Positions 7,927 through 18,816 of a stretch of DNA of 43,119 bases are shown here, piece by piece (position 1 is the first letter of the stretch; the number at the start of each line of letters is the position of its first letter). The position numbers and the translations under genes are program-made. Source of the stretch: DATLWN01 sp964422615 (GTDB taxonomy: Bacteria; Pseudomonadota; Zetaproteobacteria; Mariprofundales; Mariprofundaceae); the NCBI GenBank assembly GCA_964422615.1, contig CAYRBJ010000014.1, positions 1 through 43,119 of the forward strand, given 5' to 3'. Under the pieces are notes generated by a model. That model searched no databases. It was not told the origin of the DNA and worked only from the letters and a program-made list of their open reading frames with translations.

Positions 7927-8849
7927 GCATAGAGCATGCCGCGGGCAAATCGATCAGAGTCGGAAGCCAGTGTTTCTAGCATGGCATAGCGGCGCCGGTA
8001 CATCGCCCGTTTATGGGCGGATACCGTCTGCAAAGGCTTGATCATCCATATCAATGGCAATGCATACAGGCTCGGATTGTCAGCAGCAATGCAGCCCCCG
8101 GCATCAAGCCACAAGGTATCGTAATCGGCCTTTATCCGGTGTGAACGACCCCGCCCGAAGATTAGACAGCGATAGACATGGCTGGCGCTGCTAATTCCCG
8201 ACAAACGCTCAACACCCCAACTTCTTGCCAATTGCATCAGCGCAAACAGCACCAAAGCCTTGGGGCGCATGCCATGCAAATCCTTGGTCAGTTGCCTGAT
8301 AGATTCCCTCGACTCGTCAACCCCTCCCTGCATACCACCGATCTGTGCGTGGATTCCCATTTTATCTACAAGGATTGAAAAGGTCATACTGTATATGCGA
8401 ACCCCATCCGATCGGGCCAGACTTAGAGTCAGGTCTCCCTCCATTTCAAACTGGTCATAATAGCGTAACACCAGACGATGATCCCCCGCCCCACCGAGTG
8501 GCAAATGCGCCAGTTCCAACCCTTCCCCGATAAATATGGCCTCAAGGGCCGATTCCGACAGGTGCCTTCTCAGCCATCGATATTGTCCAATCAGCGCCCG
8601 GTGCCGGTCGCCAAATGACAACCCGCGGCGTAAATACGGACGCACAATCTTTTCGCAGATGCGTGGATGAGTCTCAATGATACGCAGCATCAAAGGATCA
8701 TCCAGGTTGGCATACCAGTCGGTGATAAAATGAGAATGACGCAGCGCCTGAACGACGGTTCGCAACACCAGCCGCTGAAAGCGATTCTCCATGCGAACAC
8801 CCGCGTGCGAACGCTCCACCAGCGCCGAAAATCTAGACAATTTGTTCAT
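7923..8849 (-). CDS. DUF535 (VirK/YbjX) family protein
   Basis: The 308-residue protein matches the DUF535/VirK/YbjX family. Family features seen in order are a HP-x-I-x-E-K opening, LIGQYRWLRRHLSE, EGDLTLSL, IYSMTFSI, IGGMQGG, LTKDLHGMRPKALV and a C-terminal KADYDTLWLDAGG. It ends with LPLIW and AHKRAMYRRRYAML. Family members are cytoplasmic and have been linked to envelope stress and virulence; the biochemical activity is unknown. G+C is clearly below that of its neighbours: bases 8641-8700 hold 28 of 60, against 37 of 60 in 9001-9060 within carA. This suggests acquisition. An SD (GAGG) precedes the ATG. Its TAG overlaps the stop of the convergent SPOR gene. Confidence 0.88.
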   Translation of the reverse strand: MNKLSRFSALVERSHAGVRMENRFQRLVLRTVVQALRHSHFITDWYANLDDPLMLRIIETHPRICEKIVRPYLRRGLSFGDRHRALIGQYRWLRRHLSESALEAIFIGEGLELAHLPLGGAGDHRLVLRYYDQFEMEGDLTLSLARSDGVRIYSMTFSILVDKMGIHAQIGGMQGGVDESRESIRQLTKDLHGMRPKALVLFALMQLARSWGVERLSGISSASHVYRCLIFGRGRSHRIKADYDTLWLDAGGCIAADNPSLYALPLIWMIKPLQTVSAHKRAMYRRRYAMLETLASDSDRFARGMLYA

Positions 8850-8875
8850 AGAGGATACCTCTGATGAGACCCGAA

Positions 8876-10003
8876 TCAGCCTCGCATCGCTTCGACGAAT
8901 CGGTCGAACAGGTAATCGGCGTCATGCGGGCCAGGACTCGCCTCCGGGTGATACTGCACCGAGAATACCGGCCGCCCGCGCAGGCGCAGTCCCTCGACCG
9001 TGCCATCGAACAGTGAGCGGTGCGTGATCTCGACATGCTCCGGCACCTGGTCGTCGCACACGGCATAGCCGTGGTTCTGGCTGGTGATCTCGATGCGGCC
9101 CGTCGTCTCGTCGCGCACCGGATGATTGGCGCCGCGGTGCCCGAACTTGAGCTTGAAGGTGCGCAGGCCCAGAGCCTGGGACAGCAACTGGTGCCCCATG
9201 CAGATGCCGAAGATCGGGATATCCAGTTCCAGCAATTCGCGAATGGTCGTCACCGCGTAACCGGCAGCGGCCGGATCGCCCGGACCATTGGACAGAAAAA
9301 TGCCATCCGGCCTGCAGGCGGCGATCTCGGATGCCGAGGCCTGCGCCGGCACGATGGTGACGCGGCAGTCGCGATCGGCAAGCTTGCGGAAGATATTGCG
9401 CTTGCAGCCGAAATCCATGGCCACGACATGCCAGGACCGGCCGCCCTGTGCATACTGACGGCTGGCCAGATCATAGCTTCCCTGTTCCCAGCCGGAGGCC
9501 TGTTTCACCGATGCCCGGCCGACCAGATCGCGGCCTTCCAGCCCTTCCCAGGCCCGCGCCATATCCACCGCCTCATCCTCTCCCATGCCGTCGGAAGCGA
9601 TGACGCCGTTGGCGGCGCCCTGCGTGCGCAGATGCCGGGTCAGCGCCCGCGTATCGATATCGGCGATCGCCACCACCCGGCGTGAACGCAGCCAGTTCTC
9701 CAGGCCATCCTCGGCCCGGTAGTTCGAGGTCAGGCGCGCCGGCGCACGCAGGATGCAGCCGCGGGCGGCGACATCCGCCGATTCCATGTCATCCTCGTTG
9801 ATGCCGACATTGCCGATATGCGGATAGGTAAAGGTGATGATCTGGTCGGTGTAGGACGGATCGGTCAGGATCTCCTGGTAACCGGTCATCGAGGTGTTGA
9901 AGCAGACCTCTCCGACCGTATGCCCGCGATGGCCGTAGGCCCTGCCGTGAAAGACGCGCCCGTCCGCCAGCGCCAGGATAGCCTTGTGTTCTTCCACGAC
10001 CAC
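8876..10003 (-). CDS. carA: carbamoyl-phosphate synthase small chain (glutaminase subunit)
   Basis: CarA releases ammonia from glutamine and feeds it to CarB for carbamoyl phosphate, used in pyrimidine and arginine synthesis. The N-terminal domain shows FNTSMTGYQEILTDPSY and TYPHIGNVG. The C-terminal class I amidotransferase has the nucleophile Cys in FGICMGHQLLSQALG and the His-Glu pair in YHPEASPGPHD. The start is uncertain. The frame opens at GTG 10015, but a strong ribosome site (GAGAGGTGAT) lies inside that stretch, so GTG 10003 or GTG 9997 is more likely; I list 10003. carB is not adjacent: the DUF535 gene occupies the usual carB place, 26 bases downstream. Confidence 0.95.
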   Translation of the reverse strand: MVVEEHKAILALADGRVFHGRAYGHRGHTVGEVCFNTSMTGYQEILTDPSYTDQIITFTYPHIGNVGINEDDMESADVAARGCILRAPARLTSNYRAEDGLENWLRSRRVVAIADIDTRALTRHLRTQGAANGVIASDGMGEDEAVDMARAWEGLEGRDLVGRASVKQASGWEQGSYDLASRQYAQGGRSWHVVAMDFGCKRNIFRKLADRDCRVTIVPAQASASEIAACRPDGIFLSNGPGDPAAAGYAVTTIRELLELDIPIFGICMGHQLLSQALGLRTFKLKFGHRGANHPVRDETTGRIEITSQNHGYAVCDDQVPEHVEITHRSLFDGTVEGLRLRGRPVFSVQYHPEASPGPHDADYLFDRFVEAMRG

Positions 10004-10064
10004 ATCACCTCTCACAAAAGTTTCGCGATGTTAGGGACCCGCTCAGCCGCTGTCGAGTCGCGGG

Positions 10065-11440
<1,376 letters not shown>

Positions 11441-11444
<4 letters not shown>

Positions 11445-13108
11445 GCTTTCCCTTCCTTTTTCCGTCCCGCGGCACGCCGCAGGAGAAGCATCGTCACATC
11501 GTCCTCCGGGACATCGACACCGAAGTCCCGTAATTCGCCCATCAGTGCCTCCGGCATGCGATCAATGGCAAGCTTCTGATGCGAAGCAAACCATGCGCTG
11601 ACCCGGTTCTCCCCAAACATCTCGGAGTCCGGCCGGCGCGCCTCGATAATACCGTCCGTCAGCGCCATTAGGGTATCGCCAGGCCCCAGTACTCGGCAGA
11701 CGGCTTGGAACGGCTCATCGTCCCGCAACCCCAGTGGCGGCGATGTCGCCTCCAGACGCAGGGACTTGCCTTCACTATACATCAGCGGTGGCACATGACC
11801 GGCATTGAGCCACAGCAGGGAGTGATCTTCCGGCTGCAGCATCGCCAGGAACATGGTGACAAAGCGGCCGCCGGTCAGGGTCTGGCACAGGGTGCGGTTG
11901 ATATAGCGTGCCGCCTCCTCGATGGAAATGCCCATACCCGCCAGGGCATGCAGCATGGCCTGCAAATTGGCCACCGTCAGTGCCGCCGGGTAACCCTTGC
12001 CGGCCACGTCGGCCATCACCAGCCACACCCTTCCGTCCGGCAGCATGATGTGATCGTAATAATCCCCACCCACGTCGAGACAACTGCGTTGCATCGCCGC
12101 AATACCATAACCGGGAATCACTGGCTGCGCCTTCGGCAGTAGTCCCTCATGGATCTCGGACGCAATGCGCAGTGAATCCTTCATGTCATCGCGTTCCTGC
12201 ATGCCCTGCAGCGCCGTGTTCAGGCCACGCGCCAACTCGCCCATCTCATCATCCACCAGCACCGGCACCCGGCCGTCGAACTGCCCCAGCCTCAAAAACT
12301 GCAGACCGAGGCCGAGGCTGGTCGTCACCCGTCCCAAGGTGCGGCTGAGCACCGCCACCAGCATCGTTCCCGCCAGCAGCAGGGAAACCAGCATCACCAC
12401 GGCCTGCTGGATGATGAACCGCTGTTGTCCGGCATCGTGCACCATCACCGCCAGGTAGACATACACAGCCAGGCAAGCGGCCGGAAGCAGGCTGGTGACA
12501 ATGAAGATGACCCAGGGTCTCCGCGCCGATCCAGTCAGGGCCGTGAATCCCTGCAAGCGATCCAGCCCTTCGAGAAACATCCCCGAACGGGCCAGGGCCT
12601 GGCGCAGGCGCGTGGCGTAATCCAGGGTGATCGCCACGCCGAGCACAGGCGTGAGCACGCCGGCGCCGTAAAAAACCGACAGTCCCAGCGCCAGGATCAT
12701 CTCGGCTGTCATCGTCACACCACGCACGGCCGCAGCAGCAAGCAACAGCAGCATCAAATAGGTGAAAAATATCAAGCCCGCCGAGGTATATCCCCTCAAT
12801 GCCCGCCACGGCAGTTGCGCCATGTGGCCGGCCAACCGGTCAATTCGCTCCTTGGGCCCGGCAATATGCCGCACACTCAACGCCACCGGCCGCTGCACCC
12901 AGACGCCAGCCGCCACCAGCACTGCGAGCAGGAAACAGATATCGAAAAGGGATATCCAGCGGGACAAGCCCAGAACCTGGCTGTTCCCGGACAGGCGCAT
13001 CGTTAGCTGCAGCGCCATGAAAATCAGCAGTATCGGCCACAGGCGGACGATATAACGCCATGTCGGTGCCGCCCCCGTATCGTTTGCCCTCGCCGCTCGC
13101 TTAGCCAT
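11441..13108 (-). CDS. membrane PP2C-type (SpoIIE/RsbU) serine phosphatase with HAMP
   Basis: This 555-residue signalling protein has an N-terminal membrane part with about six spans (roughly 20-290), then a HAMP-like linker (VPVLVDDEMGELARGLNTAL), then a SpoIIE-type PPM phosphatase domain. The domain has LDVGGDYYDH, VMADVAGKGYPAAL, ALTDGIIEARRP and VPEDDVTMLLLR, so the metal-binding aspartates are all present and activity is likely. Such enzymes usually dephosphorylate a STAS anti-anti-sigma protein, but no STAS or anti-sigma gene is in the window. The start is the ATG at 13108; the open frame extends upstream only through the tRNA-Asn terminator region. It overlaps fumC by 4 bases. Confidence 0.88.
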
Positions 13109-13198
13109 GCGCTCTAGCCTAGAATCCGGACATCCGCAGCACAAATGCCAGCCGCCACGAATCCGGAGCCAACCACCGGACCGCTGCCCGGGCGGCAG

Positions 13199-13224
13199 AA
13201 AAAAGGCACCCCGAACGGAGTGCC
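13199..13224 (-). terminator. Rho-independent terminator of tRNA-Asn
   Basis: On the minus strand, GGCACTCC and GGGGTGCC pair over 8 bp (one G-T) around a GTTC loop and are followed by six T. It starts 17 bases after the encoded CCA end of tRNA-Asn and lies before the SpoIIE gene. Confidence 0.85.
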
Positions 13225-13240
13225 TGCCCTTGGCCTTAAA

Positions 13241-13316
<76 letters not shown>

Positions 13317-13327
13317 ATAGGCGGGGA

Positions 13328-13356
13328 ACGGTACGAACCGTCCGTCATTGTGTCAA
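13328..13356 (-). promoter_or_regulatory. sigma-70 promoter of tRNA-Asn
   Basis: On the minus strand a perfect -35 box TTGACA (13356-13351) is separated by exactly 17 bases from TACCGT (13333-13328), a weak -10 box. Transcription would begin about 5 bases before the tRNA, a short leader usual for tRNA genes. Confidence 0.6.
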
Positions 13357-13515
13357 CCGAGCATTTCTGCGATGGATGACCCCACCGCGAGTCCTTAAGA
13401 TACGTGGATGGATATCGACGCTTGCCAGAGGGTGGGGGGCTTGCCAATATATCGTATTCATTAGGGGTTACATGCATTACATGCTAAAAAGGATGAAGAT
13501 GGGGAGGCCACTGCC

Positions 13516-16035
13516 TTGAATAGCGGCGCTTTTTGGAAGTCCGACTGGTTTGTGGGCCTCGTGGTCGCGGCCATCTTCATCGTCGGCTATCTGGTTAAGT
13601 TTCCACCCTTGCAGCGCATGGAGCAGTACGCCTATGACATCGGCGTTTCCGCCAGCGTCAAGCCTGCCAGCAACCAGATCGCCATCATCAATATCGATGA
13701 CAAATCCATCAACCGCATCGGCCGCTGGCCGTGGTCGCGTTCCATCGAAGCCGACATGATCAACAAGCTGTCGGCTGCCGGGGCCAGCCAGATCGGGCTT
13801 GATATCTTCTTCACCGAACGGCAGAGCGACGATAACACCTCCCAGATGATCGAATTCCTGAAACAGCAGGCCAAGATCCTGCAGGATCAGGGCCGCACCA
13901 GCGAGGCAGCCGCCACCCTGAAAAAGGCGCAGGGCATGGATATCGATGCCAAGCTGGTCGCAGCTGTACACCAGGCGGGCAATGTCGTGATGCCGATCCT
14001 GTTCGATTTCGGGGGCGGAGGTACCCCGCCCCTGCCTAACCAGCTAAAGACGCTGAACCGCATTAGCACCGCCAACGTTGGCGGCAACCCTGCGGACATG
14101 ACCCCGCTGATCGCGACCGGCATCCGCCTGCCCTTCGGCCAGCTGGCCACGGCTGCCGCAGGGCTCGGTCACCAGAACATCTCGTTGGAGCCTGGCGGCG
14201 TGGTGCGCAACGATCCGCTCGTCATTGAGTACAACAAGCGTTTCTACCCCTCACTGTCGTTGGCCATGGCCGCCCAGCAATTGCACGTATCCCCTCACGA
14301 TATCCGCGTGGACCTCGGATCGGACATCGAAATGAGCGTCCTCGACATCCCAACCGATTCCCTGATGCGGGTCTGGCCTGTCTTCCATACGGGCGGCAAG
14401 GGCATAAGCTTCAAGCATTATTCCTTCTATGACGTATATTCCGGGCAAGTCCCGGCCAAGGTGTTCCAGAACAAGATCGTCCTGATTGGCATTACGGCCA
14501 AGGGCATCGGCAACACCTTCATTACTCCGGTCAACAATCAGATGTCCGGGGTCGAATTCACCGCCAACGTCCTGCAGAGCATCCTCGATCATACCTTCTT
14601 CTCGCGCCCCTCCTGGATGAAGCTGGTCGAGCTCGGCATCCTGGCCCTGGTTGCCATCTACCTGATCATCTTGCTGCCGCGGCTGAGTGCCGCTGCCGCC
14701 GCCATCGTCACTATCCTGCTGCTGCTAACACTGCTTAGCGTGAACTTCTTCGGCTTGACGGCCTATTCCCTGTGGATCCAGACCATCACCGCCGGTTCCA
14801 TGCTGATCCTTGGACATGTACTGCTGACCACCAAACGCTATTTCGCGTCCGAGGAGGAGCGCCAAAAGATTTCCAGCGAATCGGCGGAAACCAACAAGAT
14901 GCTGGGACTATCGTTCCAGAGCCAGGGCATGCTCGACATGGCCTTCGACAAGTTCCGCAAATGCCCGATGAACGACGACATGCTGGCCACGTTGTACAAC
15001 CTCGCCCTGGATTTCGAACGCAAGCGCCAGTTCAACAAGGCCTCGACCGTCTACGACCACATGGCCGAATTCAATCCCAACTACAAGGACGTCCAGGCCC
15101 GCATCCTGCGCGCCAAGAATGCCGGAGAAACCCAGATCTTCGGCACATCCGGCGGCAATAACATGTCCAACCTGCTGATCACCGGCGGAGCCAAACCGAC
15201 CCTCGGTCGTTACGAAATCGTCAAGGAACTCGGCCGGGGCGCCATGGGCACGGTCTACCTCGGCCGCGATCCGAAGATCAACCGCGAAGTGGCGATCAAG
15301 ACCATGGCGCTATCCCAGGAATTCGAATCGGACGAACTGCAAGAGGTCAAGGAGCGTTTCTTCCGGGAGGCGGAAACCGCCGGCCGACTGACACATCCGA
15401 ACATCGTGACCATCTTCGATGCCGGCGAGGAGCATGACCTGGCCTACATCGCCATGGAGTTCCTGAACGGCACGGACCTCGTTCCCTTCACCAAGAAGGA
15501 CAAACTGCTGCCGGCTACGGCTGTGCTCAAGATCACCGGCAAAGTGGCGGAGGCCTTGCATTATGCCCACAATCAAGGGGTGATCCATCGCGATATCAAA
15601 CCGGCCAACATCATGCTGCTGCGCAACAAGACGGTAAAAGTCACCGATTTCGGCATCGCCCGCATCACCGCCTCCAGCAAAACCAAGACAGGCGTGGTGT
15701 TGGGAACCCCCTCCTACATGTCTCCAGAGCAGCTATCCGGCAAGCATGTGGATGGCCGTTCCGACCTGTTCTCGATGGGCGTCATGCTCTACGAGATGCT
15801 GAGCGGTGCCCGTCCGTTCCGTGGTGATTCCATGGCCACCCTGATGTTTCAGATCGCCAACGAGCCGCATCCGGATGTGCGCGAGCACAATCCCGATCTT
15901 CCCGAAAGCATCAGCAAGGTGATTGACCGCCTGCTCGCCAAGGAGCCGGAAAACCGTTATGACAATGGAGGTGAAGTGGTGCGTGCCATCATCGCCTGTC
16001 TGAATGACGTCAATACACGGGGGAAACGGACGTGA
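13516..16035 (+). CDS. CHASE2-sensor transmembrane Ser/Thr protein kinase
   Basis: The 839-residue protein has one N-terminal span (about 11-27) and an extracytoplasmic CHASE2 domain (about 35-365, with IAIINIDDKSINRIGRWPW and IGLDIFF). Three membrane spans follow at about 370-440, then a TPR-like cytoplasmic linker and a Hanks-type kinase domain from about 566 to the end. The kinase is complete: GRGAMGTVYLG, the VAIK lysine at 595, HRDIKPAN with Asp693, DFG Asp711 and SPEQL. The sensor is in the periplasm and the kinase in the cytosol, but the ligand is unknown. The start is TTG 13516, with GGGGAGG 8 bases before it. The PP2C gene overlaps its stop (GTGA), so kinase and phosphatase are translated together. 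Confidence 0.93.
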   Translation: MNSGAFWKSDWFVGLVVAAIFIVGYLVKFPPLQRMEQYAYDIGVSASVKPASNQIAIINIDDKSINRIGRWPWSRSIEADMINKLSAAGASQIGLDIFFTERQSDDNTSQMIEFLKQQAKILQDQGRTSEAAATLKKAQGMDIDAKLVAAVHQAGNVVMPILFDFGGGGTPPLPNQLKTLNRISTANVGGNPADMTPLIATGIRLPFGQLATAAAGLGHQNISLEPGGVVRNDPLVIEYNKRFYPSLSLAMAAQQLHVSPHDIRVDLGSDIEMSVLDIPTDSLMRVWPVFHTGGKGISFKHYSFYDVYSGQVPAKVFQNKIVLIGITAKGIGNTFITPVNNQMSGVEFTANVLQSILDHTFFSRPSWMKLVELGILALVAIYLIILLPRLSAAAAAIVTILLLLTLLSVNFFGLTAYSLWIQTITAGSMLILGHVLLTTKRYFASEEERQKISSESAETNKMLGLSFQSQGMLDMAFDKFRKCPMNDDMLATLYNLALDFERKRQFNKASTVYDHMAEFNPNYKDVQARILRAKNAGETQIFGTSGGNNMSNLLITGGAKPTLGRYEIVKELGRGAMGTVYLGRDPKINREVAIKTMALSQEFESDELQEVKERFFREAETAGRLTHPNIVTIFDAGEEHDLAYIAMEFLNGTDLVPFTKKDKLLPATAVLKITGKVAEALHYAHNQGVIHRDIKPANIMLLRNKTVKVTDFGIARITASSKTKTGVVLGTPSYMSPEQLSGKHVDGRSDLFSMGVMLYEMLSGARPFRGDSMATLMFQIANEPHPDVREHNPDLPESISKVIDRLLAKEPENRYDNGGEVVRAIIACLNDVNTRGKRT

Positions 16036-16841
16036 GTACCATCGAAATGCACGCCCTGACCGATGTCGGCGTCAAACGTTCCCATAACGAGGACTGCGTC
16101 GGTGTCGACCCAGCCTTCGGTTTCGCCGTGCTCGCTGACGGCATGGGTGGCCACAATGCCGGAGAAATCGCCAGTTCCATGGCAGTGGATCTGGTCAGCC
16201 GCATACTACAAGAGAAGCTGCCAAAACTGCCCGAAGGCAAAATCGATGACGAAACCGGCTTTACCGGTGAATCGATGCTGGTACGCAACGCCGTCGGCAT
16301 GGCCAACAACGCCATCCTGGAAACATCTCAGACCCGGCCGGAATGTGCCGGCATGGGCACGACGGTGGTGGCGGCCTGTTTCTATGCCGACCGCCTGACC
16401 GCGGCGCATGTCGGCGATTCGCGCATGTATCGCCTGCGTGACGATCTGCTGAGTCATGTCACCGAAGACCATTCCCTGATCCAGGAGCAGGTGCGGCGCG
16501 GCCTGCTGACAGCCGATGACGCCCGTAACTCCTCGATCAAGAACCTGGTGACGCGCGCGCTCGGTATTGAGCCGAACGTCGAACCGGACATCGTCGAGGA
16601 TATCGTCAGACAGGGTGACATCTACCTGATGTGCTCCGACGGCCTGACCGACGTGGTGCCGGACGAGGCCATCCGCCTGACACTGACCCAATATGCCAAG
16701 GACCTGCGCCGGGCGGCCGCGCAACTGGTGCAACTGGCCAATGATGCGGGAGGACCGGACAATATCTCGGTGATCCTGATCCACACCGGAAAGGTATTCC
16801 AACGCAAACGCGGGATGATATCCCGAATGTTTGGGCGTTGA
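16032..16841 (+). CDS. PP2C-type Ser/Thr protein phosphatase
   Basis: This 269-residue soluble PPM phosphatase would reverse phosphorylation by the upstream kinase. The bacterial PP2C motifs appear in order: TDVGVKRSHNEDCVG, VLADGMGGHNAGEIAS, GMGTTVVAA, AHVGDSRMYRLRDD, TEDHSLIQEQVRRG, LMCSDGLTDVV and GGPDNISVILI. The metal-binding aspartates are all present. The N-terminus STIEMHALTDVG fits a GTG start at 16032 that overlaps the kinase stop by 4 bases. The basic tail (RKRGMISRMFGR) is not membrane-spanning. The FHA gene follows after 40 bases. Confidence 0.95.
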   Translation: MSTIEMHALTDVGVKRSHNEDCVGVDPAFGFAVLADGMGGHNAGEIASSMAVDLVSRILQEKLPKLPEGKIDDETGFTGESMLVRNAVGMANNAILETSQTRPECAGMGTTVVAACFYADRLTAAHVGDSRMYRLRDDLLSHVTEDHSLIQEQVRRGLLTADDARNSSIKNLVTRALGIEPNVEPDIVEDIVRQGDIYLMCSDGLTDVVPDEAIRLTLTQYAKDLRRAAAQLVQLANDAGGPDNISVILIHTGKVFQRKRGMISRMFGR

Positions 16842-16881
16842 TAAGTGTTCGGCTATGATACGGAAATGATGGAGGAACCCC

Positions 16882-17616
16882 ATGGCGAGTAAGCTGATCC
16901 TCAAATTCAAGGACTCGGTGATCTCTGAGTGTCCGCTGGACCAGGAGGAAACCACCATTGGTCGCAAACCAGACAACACGATCCACATCGATAATCTTGC
17001 AGTCAGCGGCAGGCATGCACGGGTATTGAAGATCGGCAATAAGTCCATCCTCGAAGACATGGGCAGCACCAACGGCACCCACGTCAACAATAAGAACATC
17101 ACGAAGCACGTACTGAAGCACGGCGATGTCATCCTGATCGGCAAGCACACGCTCACCTATGTGGAGTTTCCCGACCAGCCGGCCGCCGCGCCGCCGGAAC
17201 CGGAGCCGGAAGAGGAGAACGTCGACAAGACCACGATTATCACACCTCAGGCGCGGGCAGCGATTGCACCGAAAGAAGAAGGTGCGTCATCAGCATCATC
17301 GACGGCCATGGCCATGCCGCTGGGTGGCATCCAGGTGGTTTCCGGCCCGCAGGCCGGACGAGCCTTCGAACTCAGCTCATCGCTGACCAGCATCGGCAAG
17401 GGCGATACATGCAAGATCAAGGTCAAGGGATTCACGGTCGGCAAGCAGGCGGCTGTTATTACCCGTCGTCCCACCGGTTATCACATTGCATTCCTGGAAG
17501 GCATGGCCAAGGTCAAGGTCAATGGCGAGACCCTCGGCAATGAGCCGCGCACGCTGAATGACGGCGATCTCATCGAGATCGGTGATACGCGCATGGAATT
17601 CTTCATCAAGGAATAG
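16882..17616 (+). CDS. double FHA-domain protein
   Basis: This 244-residue soluble protein has an FHA domain at each end. The first (about 1-95) has the phosphothreonine-binding residues: R28 in IGRKPDN, S42 and H45 in VSGRHAR, and N64-G65 in GSTNGTHV. The second (about 148-244) keeps the fold pattern and VNGE, but it has K173 in place of Arg, G187 in place of Ser and A190 in place of His, so it probably does not bind phosphopeptides the usual way. The acidic, Pro-rich linker holds DKTTIITPQ (115-123), a possible phosphorylation site for the kinase two genes upstream. A ribosome site (GGAGGA) precedes the ATG. It likely reads or scaffolds the kinase signal. Confidence 0.9.
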   Translation: MASKLILKFKDSVISECPLDQEETTIGRKPDNTIHIDNLAVSGRHARVLKIGNKSILEDMGSTNGTHVNNKNITKHVLKHGDVILIGKHTLTYVEFPDQPAAAPPEPEPEEENVDKTTIITPQARAAIAPKEEGASSASSTAMAMPLGGIQVVSGPQAGRAFELSSSLTSIGKGDTCKIKVKGFTVGKQAAVITRRPTGYHIAFLEGMAKVKVNGETLGNEPRTLNDGDLIEIGDTRMEFFIKE

Positions 17617-17655
17617 CCGGGTATCCCCTGCCTGCGGGGCTGAACACACCCTGCT

Positions 17656-18816
17656 TCAGCTGCGGGCGTGCACGTTGAACAGCCTGTCGTACTCATCCAG
17701 GGCATAACGGTCGGTCATGCCGGCAACATAGTCCGCCACGACCCTGGCACGCGCCGATTCGTCACCCGCCTGCTGCAACCGTACCGATGCCGTGCCGGCA
17801 GGCAGCATCTCCGGGCGTTCCATATAGGCATGGAACAGATCCTGAATCACGCGCTCCGCCTTCACGGCCATGCGTATCACCCGGTAGTGCCGATACATGT
17901 TCTGGAACAAAAAGCGCTTCAGCTCGCCGTTCATATGACGCACGTCGCGTGAAAAACCGACCAGTGGCGTATCCGCCTGCCGTACATCATCCAGGCAATG
18001 CACGTTCGCGTCACGAATGCGGCGCGCGGTCTCCTCGATGGCGTCTAGGATCATGAAATTGATCATGCGCCGGGTGGTTTCATTGATCTGGACCCGCGCA
18101 TCGGCCGCCGCATACGCGTTGAGCGCCTGATCATGATGAATGCGGAACAGTTTCACCGAACGCAGATCCTCGACGTTCAGCATACCGGCCCGCACCCCGT
18201 CGTCGATATCGTGGTTGTTGTAGGCGATCTCGTCCGCCAGGTTGCCGAACTGCGCCTCCAGCGTTGCCTGTTCGTGCAGATGATAGGTTGCCAGATCGTC
18301 GTTGCGCGGTACATCGTGCGGCGAGTTGTGCTTGATGATGCCCTCGCGCGTCTCATAGCTCAGGTTCAGGCCGGGGAACTGGGCATAGCGCTTCTCCAGC
18401 TGCTCAACGATACGCAGCGACTGGCGGTTATGCTCGAAGCCACCAAAAGGCTTCATCACCGCATGCAGGGCATCCTGGCCGGAATGCCCGAACGGTGTAT
18501 GCCCGAGATCATGCGCCAAAGCCACTGCCTCGGCCAGATCCTCGTGCAGACGCATCGCCCGACAGATGGAGCGGGCGATCTGGGCCACCTCGATCGAATG
18601 CGTCAGACGCGTACGATAATGATCCCCTTCGTGGTTGACGAAAACCTGGGTCTTGTATTCCAGGCGCCTGAACGCCGTGGAATGGATGATGCGGTCCCGG
18701 TCCCGCTGGAAGGCATTGCGCCGGGGCGACTCCGGCTCATCATGGACCCGGCCGCGTGACAACGAAGAACGGCACGCGTAGGAAGCCAAACCCTGTTCGT
18801 AATGATCCTCAGCCAT
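17656..18816 (-). CDS. dgt: deoxyguanosinetriphosphate triphosphohydrolase-like protein
   Basis: This is a 386-residue HD-superfamily enzyme of the dGTPase type, predicted to hydrolyse dNTPs to nucleoside and triphosphate. It has RDRIIHSTAFRRLEYKTQVF, the first metal His in RLTHSIEVAQIARS and the HD pair in ALAHDLGHTPFGHSG. FGGFEHNRQSLRI and EIAYNNHDIDDG follow. The length and the ALGHTPFGH-type core match the short dGTPase-like group found in many Proteobacteria rather than the 500-residue E. coli Dgt, so strict dGTP preference is not certain. It overlaps pyrF by 8 bases and ends convergent with the FHA gene. Confidence 0.9.
   Translation of the reverse strand: MAEDHYEQGLASYACRSSLSRGRVHDEPESPRRNAFQRDRDRIIHSTAFRRLEYKTQVFVNHEGDHYRTRLTHSIEVAQIARSICRAMRLHEDLAEAVALAHDLGHTPFGHSGQDALHAVMKPFGGFEHNRQSLRIVEQLEKRYAQFPGLNLSYETREGIIKHNSPHDVPRNDDLATYHLHEQATLEAQFGNLADEIAYNNHDIDDGVRAGMLNVEDLRSVKLFRIHHDQALNAYAAADARVQINETTRRMINFMILDAIEETARRIRDANVHCLDDVRQADTPLVGFSRDVRHMNGELKRFLFQNMYRHYRVIRMAVKAERVIQDLFHAYMERPEMLPAGTASVRLQQAGDESARARVVADYVAGMTDRYALDEYDRLFNVHARS

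Noticed and set aside
13516..17616. Type VI secretion regulatory locus
   Set aside because: Kinase, phosphatase and FHA are present, but no Tss structural genes lie within the window. The kinase also has a CHASE2 sensor unlike typical PpkA.
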